Source: Chitinophagales bacterium (GTDB taxonomy: Bacteria; Bacteroidota; Bacteroidia; Chitinophagales; Chitinophagaceae). Taken from it: DNA of 64,000 nucleotides. Below are positions 1 through 11,483 of this stretch, one piece after another (the first letter of the stretch is position 1; each line of letters begins with the position of its first letter). Location of the stretch: the NCBI GenBank assembly GCA_015654595.1, contig JAATGQ010000146.1, positions 54,748-118,747 on the forward strand, read 5' to 3'. The notes beneath the pieces are model-generated. The model made no database searches and was not told the origin of the DNA. It saw only the letters and a list, made by a program, of their open reading frames with translations. The translations under genes and the position numbers were made by a program.

Positions 1-46
1 GGACAATGTCCCCAATACTACTGAATCGGATGATCAGAAACTTCAT
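1..46 (-). CDS. Glycosyltransferase family 9 / heptosyltransferase-like protein, N-terminus only (runs off window)
   Basis: Minus-strand ATG at 46 gives MKFLIIRFSSIGDIV, typical N-terminus of GT9 heptosyltransferases. Confidence 0.5.
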   Translation of the reverse strand, partial: MKFLIIRFSSIGDIV

Positions 47-119
47 AATAATACCCTCAAGCAGCATCGCCGGGTGAACGCCAGCAAGAGTGCAATCCCC
101 CGCCGGGCGGCAATACCGC

Positions 120-1367
120 TTATTGTTCAATATAATCCAGATCCTTGCCAAACGTCTCCGTTGTCAGGGCAAGCGAAATAAGCGCTATCGCAAATACGAT
201 AACACCCGTCACCCAGCCGCTGGTAAAATACGCATGCGAAGGATCAAAATGCTTTTGCAAAGAAAGGAATAACAACGATACCAGGTTCAACGAACCCCGC
301 GCCATATTAGGAACCGTTGTCGTTACCGTCGCCCGGATATTGGTACCAAACTGTTCCGCGGCCATTGTGACAAACATTGCCCAGAATCCTGTCCCAAATC
401 CAAGTATCACACAAACCCAATAGACGGTAGCAGATGACGCTCCCTGTAAATTAAAAAACCAGACGACGCCGATGATGGCGATAATGTGAAAAACCAATAA
501 AGACAACTTTCTGCTCTTCAGGCCCTGGCTGACAAAACCAATCACCACATCTCCTACCGCTATCGCCGCATAAGCCACCATAATAGCCTTTCCAGGATCA
601 ATCGTACCCTGCACATTCATATAAGAACAAAACTTATCCGAGAAAGTAAGCAGGATACCGATCACAAACCAGTTGGGCAGTGCGATCAGGATGGCGGTAA
701 GATATTTCCGCAACCGCGTTCCATTTGTCAGGAGCATCACGAAATCCCCCTTCTTTACATCGCTGTGTGCGATGCCCTTATACATGCCGGATTCGAGGAT
801 TCCCACCCGCAGCAGCAGCAGTAAAAATCCAAGTCCGCCGCCGATAAAATAACAGGTCCGCCAGCCTTCCGGCGACGCTCCGAACTGAACTTTTATAAGA
901 TAGGCAAAGACAGCGCCGCTCAATCCGATGCCCGCTACCAGCGAAGTAGCGATACCCCGCTTTTCTTTTGGCATCAGCTCACTGACCAGTGTTATGCCCG
1001 CGCCAAGCTCACCGGCGAGACCTAAACCCGTTATAAATCTGACCAGCGCATATTCTCCCACCGTATGCACAAAGCCATTGGCAATACTTCCCAGCGAATA
1101 CAGGATGATCGACGCGAACAATACTTTCAACCGCCCCAGCTTGTCTCCCAGAATCCCCCACACAATCCCCCCTATCAGCAGACCGATCATCTGCAGGTTA
1201 AGGATATCCAATCCCTTCGATGCAATTTCTTCTTTGGAAAGCCCCAGCGACTTTAGCGAGGGCACACGAATGATACTGAACAGCAAGAGATCGTAGACAT
1301 CGACAAAGTACCCCAAGGCGCCAACGATGACAGCCAGGCTGAAGAGAGAATACTTCTTTTGTTCCAT
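120..1367 (-). CDS. MFS transporter
   Basis: 415 aa, 12-TM pattern, GDKLGRLKVL and ELMPKEKRG MFS loop motifs. Confidence 0.88.
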   Translation of the reverse strand: MEQKKYSLFSLAVIVGALGYFVDVYDLLLFSIIRVPSLKSLGLSKEEIASKGLDILNLQMIGLLIGGIVWGILGDKLGRLKVLFASIILYSLGSIANGFVHTVGEYALVRFITGLGLAGELGAGITLVSELMPKEKRGIATSLVAGIGLSGAVFAYLIKVQFGASPEGWRTCYFIGGGLGFLLLLLRVGILESGMYKGIAHSDVKKGDFVMLLTNGTRLRKYLTAILIALPNWFVIGILLTFSDKFCSYMNVQGTIDPGKAIMVAYAAIAVGDVVIGFVSQGLKSRKLSLLVFHIIAIIGVVWFFNLQGASSATVYWVCVILGFGTGFWAMFVTMAAEQFGTNIRATVTTTVPNMARGSLNLVSLLFLSLQKHFDPSHAYFTSGWVTGVIVFAIALISLALTTETFGKDLDYIEQ

Positions 1368-1393
1368 TATGGATATTAAGATTAAACTGGATA

Positions 1394-2098
1394 TTACACG
1401 TTCTTATAGGGATCTTCTACATGAGCAGGATTGCGCTTTCCAAAGAACAATTTGAAAAGGACAGGGAAAGTCGTAATAATAACGATTCCAATAACGATCA
1501 CTTCCAGGTGCTTTTTCAGGTCAAAGTTGAACTTCGCCATAAACAACTGGTCCAGGTAATGGCCGGCAAACAACATCGCAAACACCCAGGCAGCACAGCC
1601 GACGATATTATACATAACGAACTTCTTTCTGTCCATCGCAACGATCCCCGCAATGATGGGAGCAAAGGTCCGTACAATGGGCAGGAAGCGGGCGAAAACG
1701 ATCGCCTGTCCGCCATGCTTATCATAAAAATCCTTTGCCTGCTTAAGATGCTTCTGCTTGAAAAGGAATGAGTCCTTCCGGTGAAAGAGATAAGGGCCGC
1801 TCTTATGACCAAACCAGTACCCAACTGCATTCCCGAGGATCCCGCAGATCGTAACCAGGATCCACAAAACGACCAGGTCAAGGAAGGCGCCGCCCGTGCC
1901 CGCTGCAGTCAGCGAAGCAATCAGCTTCGAACTATAGATACCCGCCACAAACAATAAGCTATCGCCAGGCAGAAAAAAACCGATCATCAAACCGGTCTCT
2001 GCAAATACAATAAATAACATCACCCACAAACCTCCATTATTAATGTAAAAGTCGGGGTTAAGCAGATCCTTAAAGGTAATCGTTAAGAGTTCGAGCAT
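1394..2098 (-). CDS. DedA family (SNARE-associated Golgi/VTT domain) membrane protein
   Basis: ETGLMIGFFLPGDSLLF, GNAVGYWFGHKSGPYLF, ARFLPIVRTFAPIIAG motifs. Confidence 0.9.
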   Translation of the reverse strand: MLELLTITFKDLLNPDFYINNGGLWVMLFIVFAETGLMIGFFLPGDSLLFVAGIYSSKLIASLTAAGTGGAFLDLVVLWILVTICGILGNAVGYWFGHKSGPYLFHRKDSFLFKQKHLKQAKDFYDKHGGQAIVFARFLPIVRTFAPIIAGIVAMDRKKFVMYNIVGCAAWVFAMLFAGHYLDQLFMAKFNFDLKKHLEVIVIGIVIITTFPVLFKLFFGKRNPAHVEDPYKNV

Positions 2099-2105
2099 AA
2101 AAAGG

Positions 2106-3347
2106 TCATTTTATATTGACAGCAGGTTCTTCTAATTCTCCTTCCCATTTGCTTACTACCGCCGCGGCGATACTATTTCCCAGAACATTGGTAGCACTTC
2201 GGGCCATATCCAGCACCTGGTCGATTCCAAGTAAAAGTAGCAAGCCCTGCTGCGGTATGTTATACAGCGATAGGGTCCCTGCTATCACGACCAGGGCTGC
2301 CCGAGGCACACCCGCCACGCCCTTACTCGTCAACATCAACACCAGCAGCATCGAAACCTGCTGCCCCAATGTCAATGGCACACCATAGGCCTGGGCAATA
2401 AACAAAGAAGCAAATGACATATACAGCATACTGCCATCCAGGTTGAAGGAATATCCCAGCGGCAGCACAAAACTTACGATCCGCGGCGGACATCCAAAAT
2501 TCTCCAGCTCTACGATCAGACGTGGAAAGGCAGCTTCGGAACTTGCCGTACTAAAAGCCAGCAGGATCATATCCTTTATATTGGCCGCCAGCGATAGTAC
2601 CCGCTTTCCAATAAAAAGCGACGCGATCAATAGTAAAATCAGCCATAAACCCAAAATCGAAAGATAAAAACAAAGGATGAACTTACCGTAAGTCCGCAGC
2701 AGGTCCGGGCCTTTGACCGCCATCACCGCCGAAATAGCCGCCATAGCAGCCACCGGCGCAAAGTACATCACATATCCGGTAATGCGCAAAATAATAAGCG
2801 CAACCGCATCCAGCGCTTTGATCACCACCTTACCCTGCTCTCCGATAGAAGCCGTGGCTATCCCAAAAAAGATCGCAAATACAACGATCTGCAGGATCTC
2901 GTTATTGGCCATAGCCTCAAAAATGCTCTTTGGGAAAATATGCGTGATAAACCCTTTGAAAGAAATAGAAGACTCAAGCCCTGTACCGGCGCTGGCGGCA
3001 GGTAGAGGAAGATTCAGTTCGGACCCCAGCGACAAGCAGTTCATAACGATGAGCCCAAGCGTCAGGGACAAAAGCGAAGCGCCCAGAAACCACAACAGGG
3101 TCTTGCCCCCGATACGTCCCACGGCTTTGACATCGCCCAATTTGGCAATTCCGACGACCAGCGTCGAAAAGACCAGGGGGGCAACGATCATCTTGATCAA
3201 CCGCAGGAAAACATCCGTAATAATCGTAATACCACCGGAAAAAGAATCGATCTCAGCAGGCGTAGCGTAATAATGGACACCAAGACCCAAAAGAACACCT
3301 CCAACCATGGCGATCATAATCCATCCAGTCAACGAGATCTTTGGCAT
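2106..3347 (-). CDS. Dicarboxylate/amino acid:cation symporter (DAACS family)
   Basis: FLRLIKMIVAPLVFSTLVVGIA, AFSTASSEAAFPRL, SFNLDGSMLYMS motifs; start placed at MPKISL within the longer ORF (to 3377). Confidence 0.88.
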   Translation of the reverse strand: MPKISLTGWIMIAMVGGVLLGLGVHYYATPAEIDSFSGGITIITDVFLRLIKMIVAPLVFSTLVVGIAKLGDVKAVGRIGGKTLLWFLGASLLSLTLGLIVMNCLSLGSELNLPLPAASAGTGLESSISFKGFITHIFPKSIFEAMANNEILQIVVFAIFFGIATASIGEQGKVVIKALDAVALIILRITGYVMYFAPVAAMAAISAVMAVKGPDLLRTYGKFILCFYLSILGLWLILLLIASLFIGKRVLSLAANIKDMILLAFSTASSEAAFPRLIVELENFGCPPRIVSFVLPLGYSFNLDGSMLYMSFASLFIAQAYGVPLTLGQQVSMLLVLMLTSKGVAGVPRAALVVIAGTLSLYNIPQQGLLLLLGIDQVLDMARSATNVLGNSIAAAVVSKWEGELEEPAVNIK

Positions 3348-3512
3348 ATATAAAAATCCTTCAAAATGAAGCTGCAAACAATCGAAAAATATTGATTTGG
3401 CAAAACTTTAGACTCAAAATCCGACCGGTCTTCAAAGAATTGGCGCAACGGTAGGAATTATTCTTTATTTTCGGCCCCAATCTAAAAATCCACGTATCAA
3501 AACGAACTTAAT

Positions 3513-5075
<1,563 letters not shown>

Positions 5076-5090
5076 GAAAGCTCGTTTCAT

Positions 5091-5128
5091 AAAAAAACAA
5101 GCGGTCCATGATCGCTTGTTTTTTTTTT
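5091..5128 (+). terminator. Intrinsic terminator downstream of APC permease
   Basis: AAAAAACAAGCG-loop-CGCTTGTTTTTTTTTT. Confidence 0.75.
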
Positions 5129-5167
5129 ATAATTTTGCCACCCAACACATCAAAAGCATAAAATTCT

Positions 5168-5890
5168 ATGGGTCGTATATTTGAAGTCCGGAAACACGCC
5201 ATGTTTGCCCGCTGGGACAGAATGGCCAAGCAGTTCACCCGTATCGGTAAGGAAATCGCCATAGCCGTAAAGGCCGGCGGGCCCGATCCCGCTACCAACC
5301 CCGCCCTGCGCCGGTGCTTCCAGAACGCCAAGAGCGTCAACATGCCCAAAGACCGCGTCGAAGCCGCGATCAAACGGGCGACGGGCAAGGAAATGGAGAA
5401 CTACGAAGAGATCCTGTACGAAGGATATGCCCCTCACGGCGTCGCAGTCCTCGTCGAAACCGCCACCGACAACCACGTTCGTACCGTAGCCAACGTCAAA
5501 TCCCACTTCACAAAGGGACACGGCGCCCTCGGCAATAGCGGCAGCGTTAGCTTCCAGTTCAAGAAAATGGGAACGTTCAAACTGAACCCCGAAGGCTTGA
5601 ACCCCGACGAACTCGAACTTGAACTCATCGATTTCGGTCTCGAAGAAATGGGTGAAGGATCGGGCGAGAACGACGAACCGGTACTGGTTCTGCGCGTCGC
5701 CTTCAACGACTTCGGCAACATGCAGAAAGCCCTCGAAGAAAAAGGCCTGACCCCGATCAGCTCCGAAATCGAGTGGATCCCTTCTACCACCGTCGAACTC
5801 TCCGAAGAACAGGCACAGGACGTGCTTAAACTCGTAGACAGACTCGAACAGGACGAAGACGTTCAGAAGGTCTTCCATAATCTCAAATAA
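5168..5890 (+). CDS. yebC: YebC/PmpR family transcriptional/translation regulatory protein
   Basis: [56 protein letters not shown]. Confidence 0.92.
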   Translation: MGRIFEVRKHAMFARWDRMAKQFTRIGKEIAIAVKAGGPDPATNPALRRCFQNAKSVNMPKDRVEAAIKRATGKEMENYEEILYEGYAPHGVAVLVETATDNHVRTVANVKSHFTKGHGALGNSGSVSFQFKKMGTFKLNPEGLNPDELELELIDFGLEEMGEGSGENDEPVLVLRVAFNDFGNMQKALEEKGLTPISSEIEWIPSTTVELSEEQAQDVLKLVDRLEQDEDVQKVFHNLK

Positions 5891-5900
5891 CTCCCCTCCA

Positions 5901-5939
5901 ATAAGCAAAAAGCCCGGCATTGCCGGGCTTTTTGCTTAT
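5901..5939. terminator. Bidirectional intrinsic terminator between convergent yebC and E1 gene
   Basis: Perfect inverted repeat ATAAGCAAAAAGCCCGGCA/TGCCGGGCTTTTTGCTTAT. Confidence 0.9.
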
Positions 5940-5955
5940 ATCGATTTGAAGGTCT

Positions 5956-8349
5956 TTATTCGGCAACCATTGCCCGCACCACGTCGATGATCTGTTCCGC
6001 ATTCGGCTTGCTGAAATAATCTCCGTCAGAAGAATACGCTGGTCTGTGCGCCTGCGCGGTAATCGTCCGCGGCGCCGTATCCAGCCACTTGTAGCCGCCC
6101 TGCTCTTCCATCACTTTATTAAAGATATAAGCTGCAGCACCGCCGGGCACGTCTTCGTCAACGATCAACAGCCGGCTGGTCTTTTTTAACGAATCAAGAA
6201 TGTGATGATGGATATCGAAGGGCAATAAGGTCTGCACATCCACTATCTCGCAGCTGATACCTATCGCCTCCAGATCCGCAGCCGCCTCCTGTACCACACG
6301 CAAGGTCGATCCATAAGAGACGATCGTGATGTCTTCTCCTTCCTTTACCGTCTCCGGGATGCCGAGCGGCACCCGGTACTCCAGCAGATTCGAAGGCAGT
6401 TTCTCCTTTAACCGGTATCCATTCAGGCACTCGACCACCAGACCCGGGTCTACTCCTTCCAGAAGCGTATTATACATGCCAACCGCCTGAACCATATTCC
6501 GCGGTACACATAGGTGCATGCCGCGCAGCGAATGCAGGATCATCCCCATCGGCGAGCCGCTGTGCCAGATCCCTTCCAGCCGGTGGCCGCGCGTACGCAC
6601 GATCAGGGGCGCCGTCTGCTTGCCCCCGGTACGATACTGGAGGGAAGCCAGGTCGTCGCTCAAAGGCTGCAGGCCATACAACAGATAGTCCAGGTACTGG
6701 ATCTCTGCGATAGGACGCAGACCGCGGAAGGCCAGCCCTATTCCCTGCCCCATGATGGTCAACTCACGGATACCCGTATCGAAGATACGTTCCTGGCCAT
6801 GCTTGGCCTGAAGCCCGGCAAATCCCTGGTTTACATCCCCGATCTTTCCGAGATCCTCGCCAAAAGCAATCACCTTCGGATTGTTTGCAAACAACAGGTC
6901 AAAATACCGGTTCAACACCTCATATCCATTGAGCATGGGCGAATTCGATGTGTAAACCGCCTTGACCGGAGCTATCCTGAAGATATTCTTTGCCCCTTCA
7001 TGATACAAATGCGAATTATAAAGGGATGCGTTCTCTTCTTTCAGTTGCCGGTAATAGGCAATGGCAGGCTCTGCGGATGCAGAATTGCCCGCCAAACCGA
7101 TCGCCTGATGCAGGGCCTGCAGCACTTCTTTGCGGCCCGGTTCCCGGTTGGCGGATAAGACCGAAGCAACCTGCTGCAGCAGGATCGCCTGTGCTGGCAA
7201 CGCCGAAGCCATCTGCCGGATAAGATCAACCGACTTCGCCACCTGTGTAAGAATGGGCTGCTGATACACTTCCCAAGCCCGATTGCGGCTCTGGCGCACA
7301 TAATCTTTGGATTGGGCCTCGATATCTTCCAGTTCGTCCTCACTGGCCAGTGCATTCTCGATGATCCATTCCTTCATCTTTTTGAGACCGTCCCATTCCC
7401 GCTCCCACTCCAGCCTTTCCGTGGTCTTATATCGCTCATGGCTACCTGATGTAGAATGGCCTTGCGGCTGCGTAACCTCTTCCACATGAAAAACCACCGG
7501 CGTATGCGTCAGACGTGCCGAGCGGATACCGGCCTCGAACACCTCACACATCCCGGCATAATCCCAGGCCTTCACCTTATAAATATCGATCCCGTTTGTG
7601 CCTTCTGATTTTTGAAAACCCGCAAGCGCCTCGGAAATCGATCCCTTTGTCGTTTGGTACTGGCGGGGAACCGAGATCCCGTATCCGTCGTCCCAGACAA
7701 AGATCGCCAGCGGTACCTGTAAGACACCGGCAGCATTTATCGCCTCCCAGAAATGCCCCTCGCTCGTGGAGGCATCTCCGATCGTACAAAAACAAACCTC
7801 ATTACCATTATTGGAAAGCTCCGTAAAGGGGCGCAGCTCCTTTACCTCCCTGAAAACCTTACTCGCAAAAGCCAGCCCCAGCGCGCGAGGCATCTGTCCC
7901 GCGGTAGGCGCCATACCTGCCGTCAGGTTCTTGCGATAGGCCAGGTCCAGCAAAGCGCCATCCTTATCGACAAAAGGTGTCGAAAAATGCGAATTCATAT
8001 TGCGGCCCGAACTATGCGGATCATGATTCGGGTCCGGATCAGCGTAGAGCTGTGCAAAAAATTCATCTATTGTGGCTGCGCCGGTTGCAAAAGCCAGGGT
8101 CTGATCCCGGTAATACCCCGCATAAAAATCACCCGGCTTGAAAAATTTTGCCATTGCTACCTGTGGTACCTCTTTGCCGTCTCCGAAGATCCCAAACTTG
8201 GCCTTTCCCGTCAAAACCTCTTTACGCCCCAAAAGGCTGGCTTCCCTGCTCTCGCAGGCCACTCGATAGTCCTTCAATACTTCCTCCCGGAACTTGTCAA
8301 AAGAAAGCTTTTCAGGATCGAGCACTTCTCCCACAGATAGATTTTCCAT
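5956..8349 (-). CDS. Fused alpha/beta 2-oxoacid dehydrogenase E1 component (TPP-dependent)
   Basis: 797 aa; GDASTSEGHFWEAINAAG (TPP site) followed by a transketolase-like beta half (FGEDLGKIGDVNQGF, DTGIRELTIMGQGIGLAFRGLRPIAEIQ). Confidence 0.88.
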   Translation of the reverse strand: MENLSVGEVLDPEKLSFDKFREEVLKDYRVACESREASLLGRKEVLTGKAKFGIFGDGKEVPQVAMAKFFKPGDFYAGYYRDQTLAFATGAATIDEFFAQLYADPDPNHDPHSSGRNMNSHFSTPFVDKDGALLDLAYRKNLTAGMAPTAGQMPRALGLAFASKVFREVKELRPFTELSNNGNEVCFCTIGDASTSEGHFWEAINAAGVLQVPLAIFVWDDGYGISVPRQYQTTKGSISEALAGFQKSEGTNGIDIYKVKAWDYAGMCEVFEAGIRSARLTHTPVVFHVEEVTQPQGHSTSGSHERYKTTERLEWEREWDGLKKMKEWIIENALASEDELEDIEAQSKDYVRQSRNRAWEVYQQPILTQVAKSVDLIRQMASALPAQAILLQQVASVLSANREPGRKEVLQALHQAIGLAGNSASAEPAIAYYRQLKEENASLYNSHLYHEGAKNIFRIAPVKAVYTSNSPMLNGYEVLNRYFDLLFANNPKVIAFGEDLGKIGDVNQGFAGLQAKHGQERIFDTGIRELTIMGQGIGLAFRGLRPIAEIQYLDYLLYGLQPLSDDLASLQYRTGGKQTAPLIVRTRGHRLEGIWHSGSPMGMILHSLRGMHLCVPRNMVQAVGMYNTLLEGVDPGLVVECLNGYRLKEKLPSNLLEYRVPLGIPETVKEGEDITIVSYGSTLRVVQEAAADLEAIGISCEIVDVQTLLPFDIHHHILDSLKKTSRLLIVDEDVPGGAAAYIFNKVMEEQGGYKWLDTAPRTITAQAHRPAYSSDGDYFSKPNAEQIIDVVRAMVAE

Positions 8350-8393
8350 TAAAATTGATTTTGATCACCATCAGCCTGGCCGGCCTAACAATG

Positions 8394-8420
8394 CAAAAGT
8401 ACTATTCCCCACTGGACCAA
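8394..8420 (-). promoter_or_regulatory. Bacteroidota-type promoter for the E1 gene
   Basis: Minus strand TTG-N16-TACTTTTG, matching -7 consensus TAnnTTTG. Confidence 0.5.
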
Positions 8421-8522
8421 CGCTCTACCTCATTGATTGTTAAAAAAATAAAATCCCTTATAATTTATTGGCAAAGCTGACGTTAACTACTTAAATTTAT
8501 AATCGTTTCAAGCAGCCAAACT

Positions 8523-8981
8523 ATGAAAAAAATAGCAATTGTAATCAGTCTTTTTGCCGCCGCCTTGGCCGGTAAAGCGCAGAGCGTCAATCCGCCAGCT
8601 GTTGCACAGCAAAGACCTGCAGACATTTTGCTGTTAAAAGAAAATAGCCATAATTTTGGCAAACTCCCCCAGGGAAGACCGGCAATCTACACCTTCGAGA
8701 TCGTCAACACAGGAACCGTTCCGCTGAAACTGGACAACGTTCAAGCCTCCTGTGGCTGTACAACTCCCGAGTGGAGCCGTGATCCCATCGAACCGGGCGC
8801 GACCGCCAGGATCAGGGTCGGTTATAACGCCTACGCGGAAGGGACGTTTACAAAATCTGTAACCATAATCTATAATACGAACCAAACAAAAACATTGACG
8901 ATCTCCGGAGAAGTCTATAAAGTTCCGACCAGCTCGGCCCCCGAAAACTCCTCCATCCAATTATTAAAACAAACAAACTAA
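8523..8981 (+). CDS. DUF1573 domain protein, exported
   Basis: Signal peptide; HNFGKLPQGRPAIYTFEIVNTGTVPLKL, SCGCTTPEWSRDPIEPG. Confidence 0.88.
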   Translation: MKKIAIVISLFAAALAGKAQSVNPPAVAQQRPADILLLKENSHNFGKLPQGRPAIYTFEIVNTGTVPLKLDNVQASCGCTTPEWSRDPIEPGATARIRVGYNAYAEGTFTKSVTIIYNTNQTKTLTISGEVYKVPTSSAPENSSIQLLKQTN

Positions 8982-8986
8982 TAAAC

Positions 8987-9421
8987 ATGAAGAAGCTGTT
9001 CCTATTTGCAAGCGCCCTGGTACTTTCCGTTAGCCTTTTTGCACAAACTAAAAAGGCAGATGAAGTGATCAAATTCAAAGAAATGGTATACGACTTTGGC
9101 AAGATCAAGCAAGGTACTCCCGTAAGCCATGACTTTGCCTTTACCAATATCGGCACTTCTCCCGTCATCATCGAATCTGCTGTTCCCTCCTGCGGCTGCA
9201 CAACTCCCGTAAAGCCCGAAGGCGCAATCCAGAAAGGAAAGGATGACAAGATCAGCGCTGGCTTTAACGCCGCTAACGTAGGTCCTTTCAACAAGACCAT
9301 CACCATCAAGGTTGCCGGCGTAGATCAGCCTTTGCAACTGAGAATCACCGGTGAAGTGCTGACTGTCGACGCTTACACAAAGTACGAAGCCTCTAAGAGC
9401 AGCGCACCGGCTAAGAGCTAA
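8987..9421 (+). CDS. DUF1573 domain protein, exported (tandem paralog)
   Basis: Signal peptide; YDFGKIKQGTPVSHDFAFTNIGTSPVII, SCGCTTPVKPEG. Confidence 0.88.
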   Translation: MKKLFLFASALVLSVSLFAQTKKADEVIKFKEMVYDFGKIKQGTPVSHDFAFTNIGTSPVIIESAVPSCGCTTPVKPEGAIQKGKDDKISAGFNAANVGPFNKTITIKVAGVDQPLQLRITGEVLTVDAYTKYEASKSSAPAKS

Positions 9422-9504
9422 ACTCAACTCGTCCAGATAAAAAAGGACTGCCAGATGGCGGTCTTTTCCCCGGCAATTTCTTTGCCGGACATATAAAAAA
9501 AAAG

Positions 9505-9540
9505 GGCCGTCTACTTTCTAAGTTAGACGGCCTATTTTTT
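9505..9540 (+). terminator. Intrinsic terminator after DUF1573 pair
   Basis: GGCCGTCTA-N10-TAGACGGCC followed by TATTTTTT. Confidence 0.8.
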
Positions 9541-9547
9541 ATTCTTG

Positions 9548-9555
9548 TACTTTTG
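9548..9555 (+). promoter_or_regulatory. -7 promoter element TACTTTTG four nt upstream of ATG
   Basis: Exact TAnnTTTG; ATG at 9560. Confidence 0.5.
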
Positions 9556-9559
9556 CGCC

Positions 9560-10756
9560 ATGTTAACTATCAGCCAACGCGGACAGCAAATGCCGGCTTC
9601 GCCGATCCGGAAACTCGTGCCCTATGCCGAGACAGCCAAGAAAAAAGGCGTTAAAGTATACCATCTGAATATTGGGCAGCCCGACATCGAAACACCTAAG
9701 ATAGCTCTCGACGCCGTCAGGAACTTCGATTTCAAGGTCCTCGAATACAGTCATAGCGCAGGCAATGAAAGCTACCGCAGAAAGCTCGCCGACTATTACA
9801 AAAAAGTAGGCATTGACATCGACTACCAGCATATCATCATCACCACCGGCGGCTCCGAAGCCATCCTCTTCGGGTTCATGAGCTGCCTCGATGCCGGCGA
9901 TGAGGTCATCATCCCCGAGCCTTTTTACGCCAACTACAACGGATTTGCCGTCGCGGCAGGCGTCGTCGTCAAACCGCTGACCTCCTATATCGAGAACGGC
10001 TTCGCCCTTCCGCCGGTATCAGAGTTCGAAAAACTCATTACCCCAAAGACAAAAGGCATCGTCATCTGCAATCCCAACAATCCTACCGGCTACCTTTATA
10101 GCCAGGAGGAAATGGAGACGCTCAGACAGCTGGTCATCAAACACAATCTCTACCTCTTCTCCGACGAAGCCTACCGCGATTTCTGCTACACCGGAGAACA
10201 TATCAGCGCCCTCCAACTTAAAGGCGCGGAAAACAACGTATTAATGATGGATACCATATCCAAAAGATACAGTGCTTGCGGCGGTCGGATAGGCGCCCTG
10301 GTCACCCGTAATCAGGCTGTCATCGATACCGCAATGAAGTTCGCCCAGGCCCGTCTCAGCCCGCCCTCCTTTGCGCAGATCCTTGGAGAGGCCGCCTGCG
10401 ACCTGCCCGCCGACTACTTCAACGAAACAAAGGCCGAATACCTGAAAAGAAGAGACGTACTCGTCGATCGTCTCAATAGAATGCCCGGCGTATTCTGTCC
10501 TAACCCCGGCGGCGCCTTCTATGCAATGGCCAGCCTTCCCGTTGACGATACCGACGTGTTCTGCCAGTGGCTGCTCGAGTCCTTCTCCTATAACAATCAG
10601 ACCCTCATGCTCGCCCCCGCCGGCGGCTTCTACGGAACAAAGGGTCTTGGCAAAAAAGAAGTTCGTCTGGCCTATGTCCTTAACACGGACGACCTCAATA
10701 GAGCCATGGATTGCCTCGAGAAAGCCCTCGAACAGTATCCAGGCAAGACCAACTAA
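9560..10756 (+). CDS. Pyridoxal phosphate-dependent aminotransferase (class I/II)
   Basis: VYHLNIGQPDIETP, NPNNPTGYLYS, SDEAYRDF, SKRYSACGGRIGAL (PLP Lys); track ORF begins at an upstream TTG inside the promoter, ATG at 9560 preferred. Confidence 0.9.
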   Translation: MLTISQRGQQMPASPIRKLVPYAETAKKKGVKVYHLNIGQPDIETPKIALDAVRNFDFKVLEYSHSAGNESYRRKLADYYKKVGIDIDYQHIIITTGGSEAILFGFMSCLDAGDEVIIPEPFYANYNGFAVAAGVVVKPLTSYIENGFALPPVSEFEKLITPKTKGIVICNPNNPTGYLYSQEEMETLRQLVIKHNLYLFSDEAYRDFCYTGEHISALQLKGAENNVLMMDTISKRYSACGGRIGALVTRNQAVIDTAMKFAQARLSPPSFAQILGEAACDLPADYFNETKAEYLKRRDVLVDRLNRMPGVFCPNPGGAFYAMASLPVDDTDVFCQWLLESFSYNNQTLMLAPAGGFYGTKGLGKKEVRLAYVLNTDDLNRAMDCLEKALEQYPGKTN

Positions 10757-10791
10757 CCGAAAAATAAATATAAATAAATTTATATATTATA

Positions 10792-10817
10792 AGCCGTTTT
10801 TTAAAAACGGCTTTTTT
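10792..10817 (+). terminator. Intrinsic terminator after aminotransferase
   Basis: AGCCGTTTTT/AAAAACGGCT followed by T-run. Confidence 0.8.
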
Positions 10818-10977
10818 GCGCCTATAAAGGACAAAAATGGATTTATTAATCCGCGATTACTATATTATGATAAATTACATGTTTGTTTTAACGAGAAAAT
10901 CAGATATTTTTTTTGAAAATGTTGATAAGATAATTTCCTTTTTCCAAATTAAGTGCCGATCTTAGCATTATCAAATA

Positions 10978-11059
10978 GGGAGACGAAACTCCACGGAAAG
11001 AAAAAAGTTCCAACGAGGAACAAAGGTGGTAAAAGGATTTAGCAAATTAGGAGTTTTTT
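10978..11059 (+). ncRNA. Candidate structured RNA element, no family recognised
   Basis: Hairpins GGAG-ACGAAA-CTCC and GTTCC-AACGA-GGAAC; AAACTCC (10986-10992) can alternatively pair with GGAGTTT (11050-11056), which is followed by T-run. Confidence 0.3.
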
Positions 11060-11118
11060 AACCATTTGATGATATTCAGTTCTTTTTTGGTTTTGAGAAG
11101 CTGATTACATTTGTGCTG

Positions 11119-11243
11119 CGATGCGAAATGATACTGGAAGCAAAAAAACCAGGGACATCGCCACCAAACAGATCTTATTAAGAATTTTCATATGGCAAGC
11201 AATCGTTAGACGGCCTTCTGTTTCCACAGAGGGCCTTTTTTTT
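11119..11243 (+). ncRNA. Candidate small RNA (~125 nt) with own promoter and terminator
   Basis: TTTTTTG (11083-11089)-N16-TACATTTG (11106-11113) upstream; terminator GGCCTTCTG-TTTCCA-CAGAGGGCC-T8 at 11212-11243. Confidence 0.45.
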
Positions 11244-11483
11244 GCTCCTGGCGCAACACATTATCGCTCCGACCGTCTCCTTTCCCAAGCTTATTACCGT
11301 CCATCGCCCGACCGCCTTACCGCCTGCTGGTCTCCGCATCTACCACCCGCTAATAAACCTGGATCCCCCCTATTTTGATTCATAACCAGCTTTCATGAAT
11401 CCAAAAGAGATACGCTGCCGACACACTGATAAAGGAAACGGCCAGCCACATACGTAGCCAGCCGTTATGCAATCAAGGCATCC

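Noticed and set aside
5956-8349. Possible frameshift/misassembly because E1 alpha and beta are in one ORF
   Set aside because: Fused alpha/beta E1 proteins are a known arrangement and a second independent fusion exists at 52753-54819
11121-11378. 85-aa plus-strand ORF
   Set aside because: Runs through a strong intrinsic terminator (11212-11243) and has no recognisable homology; region interpreted as sRNA candidate
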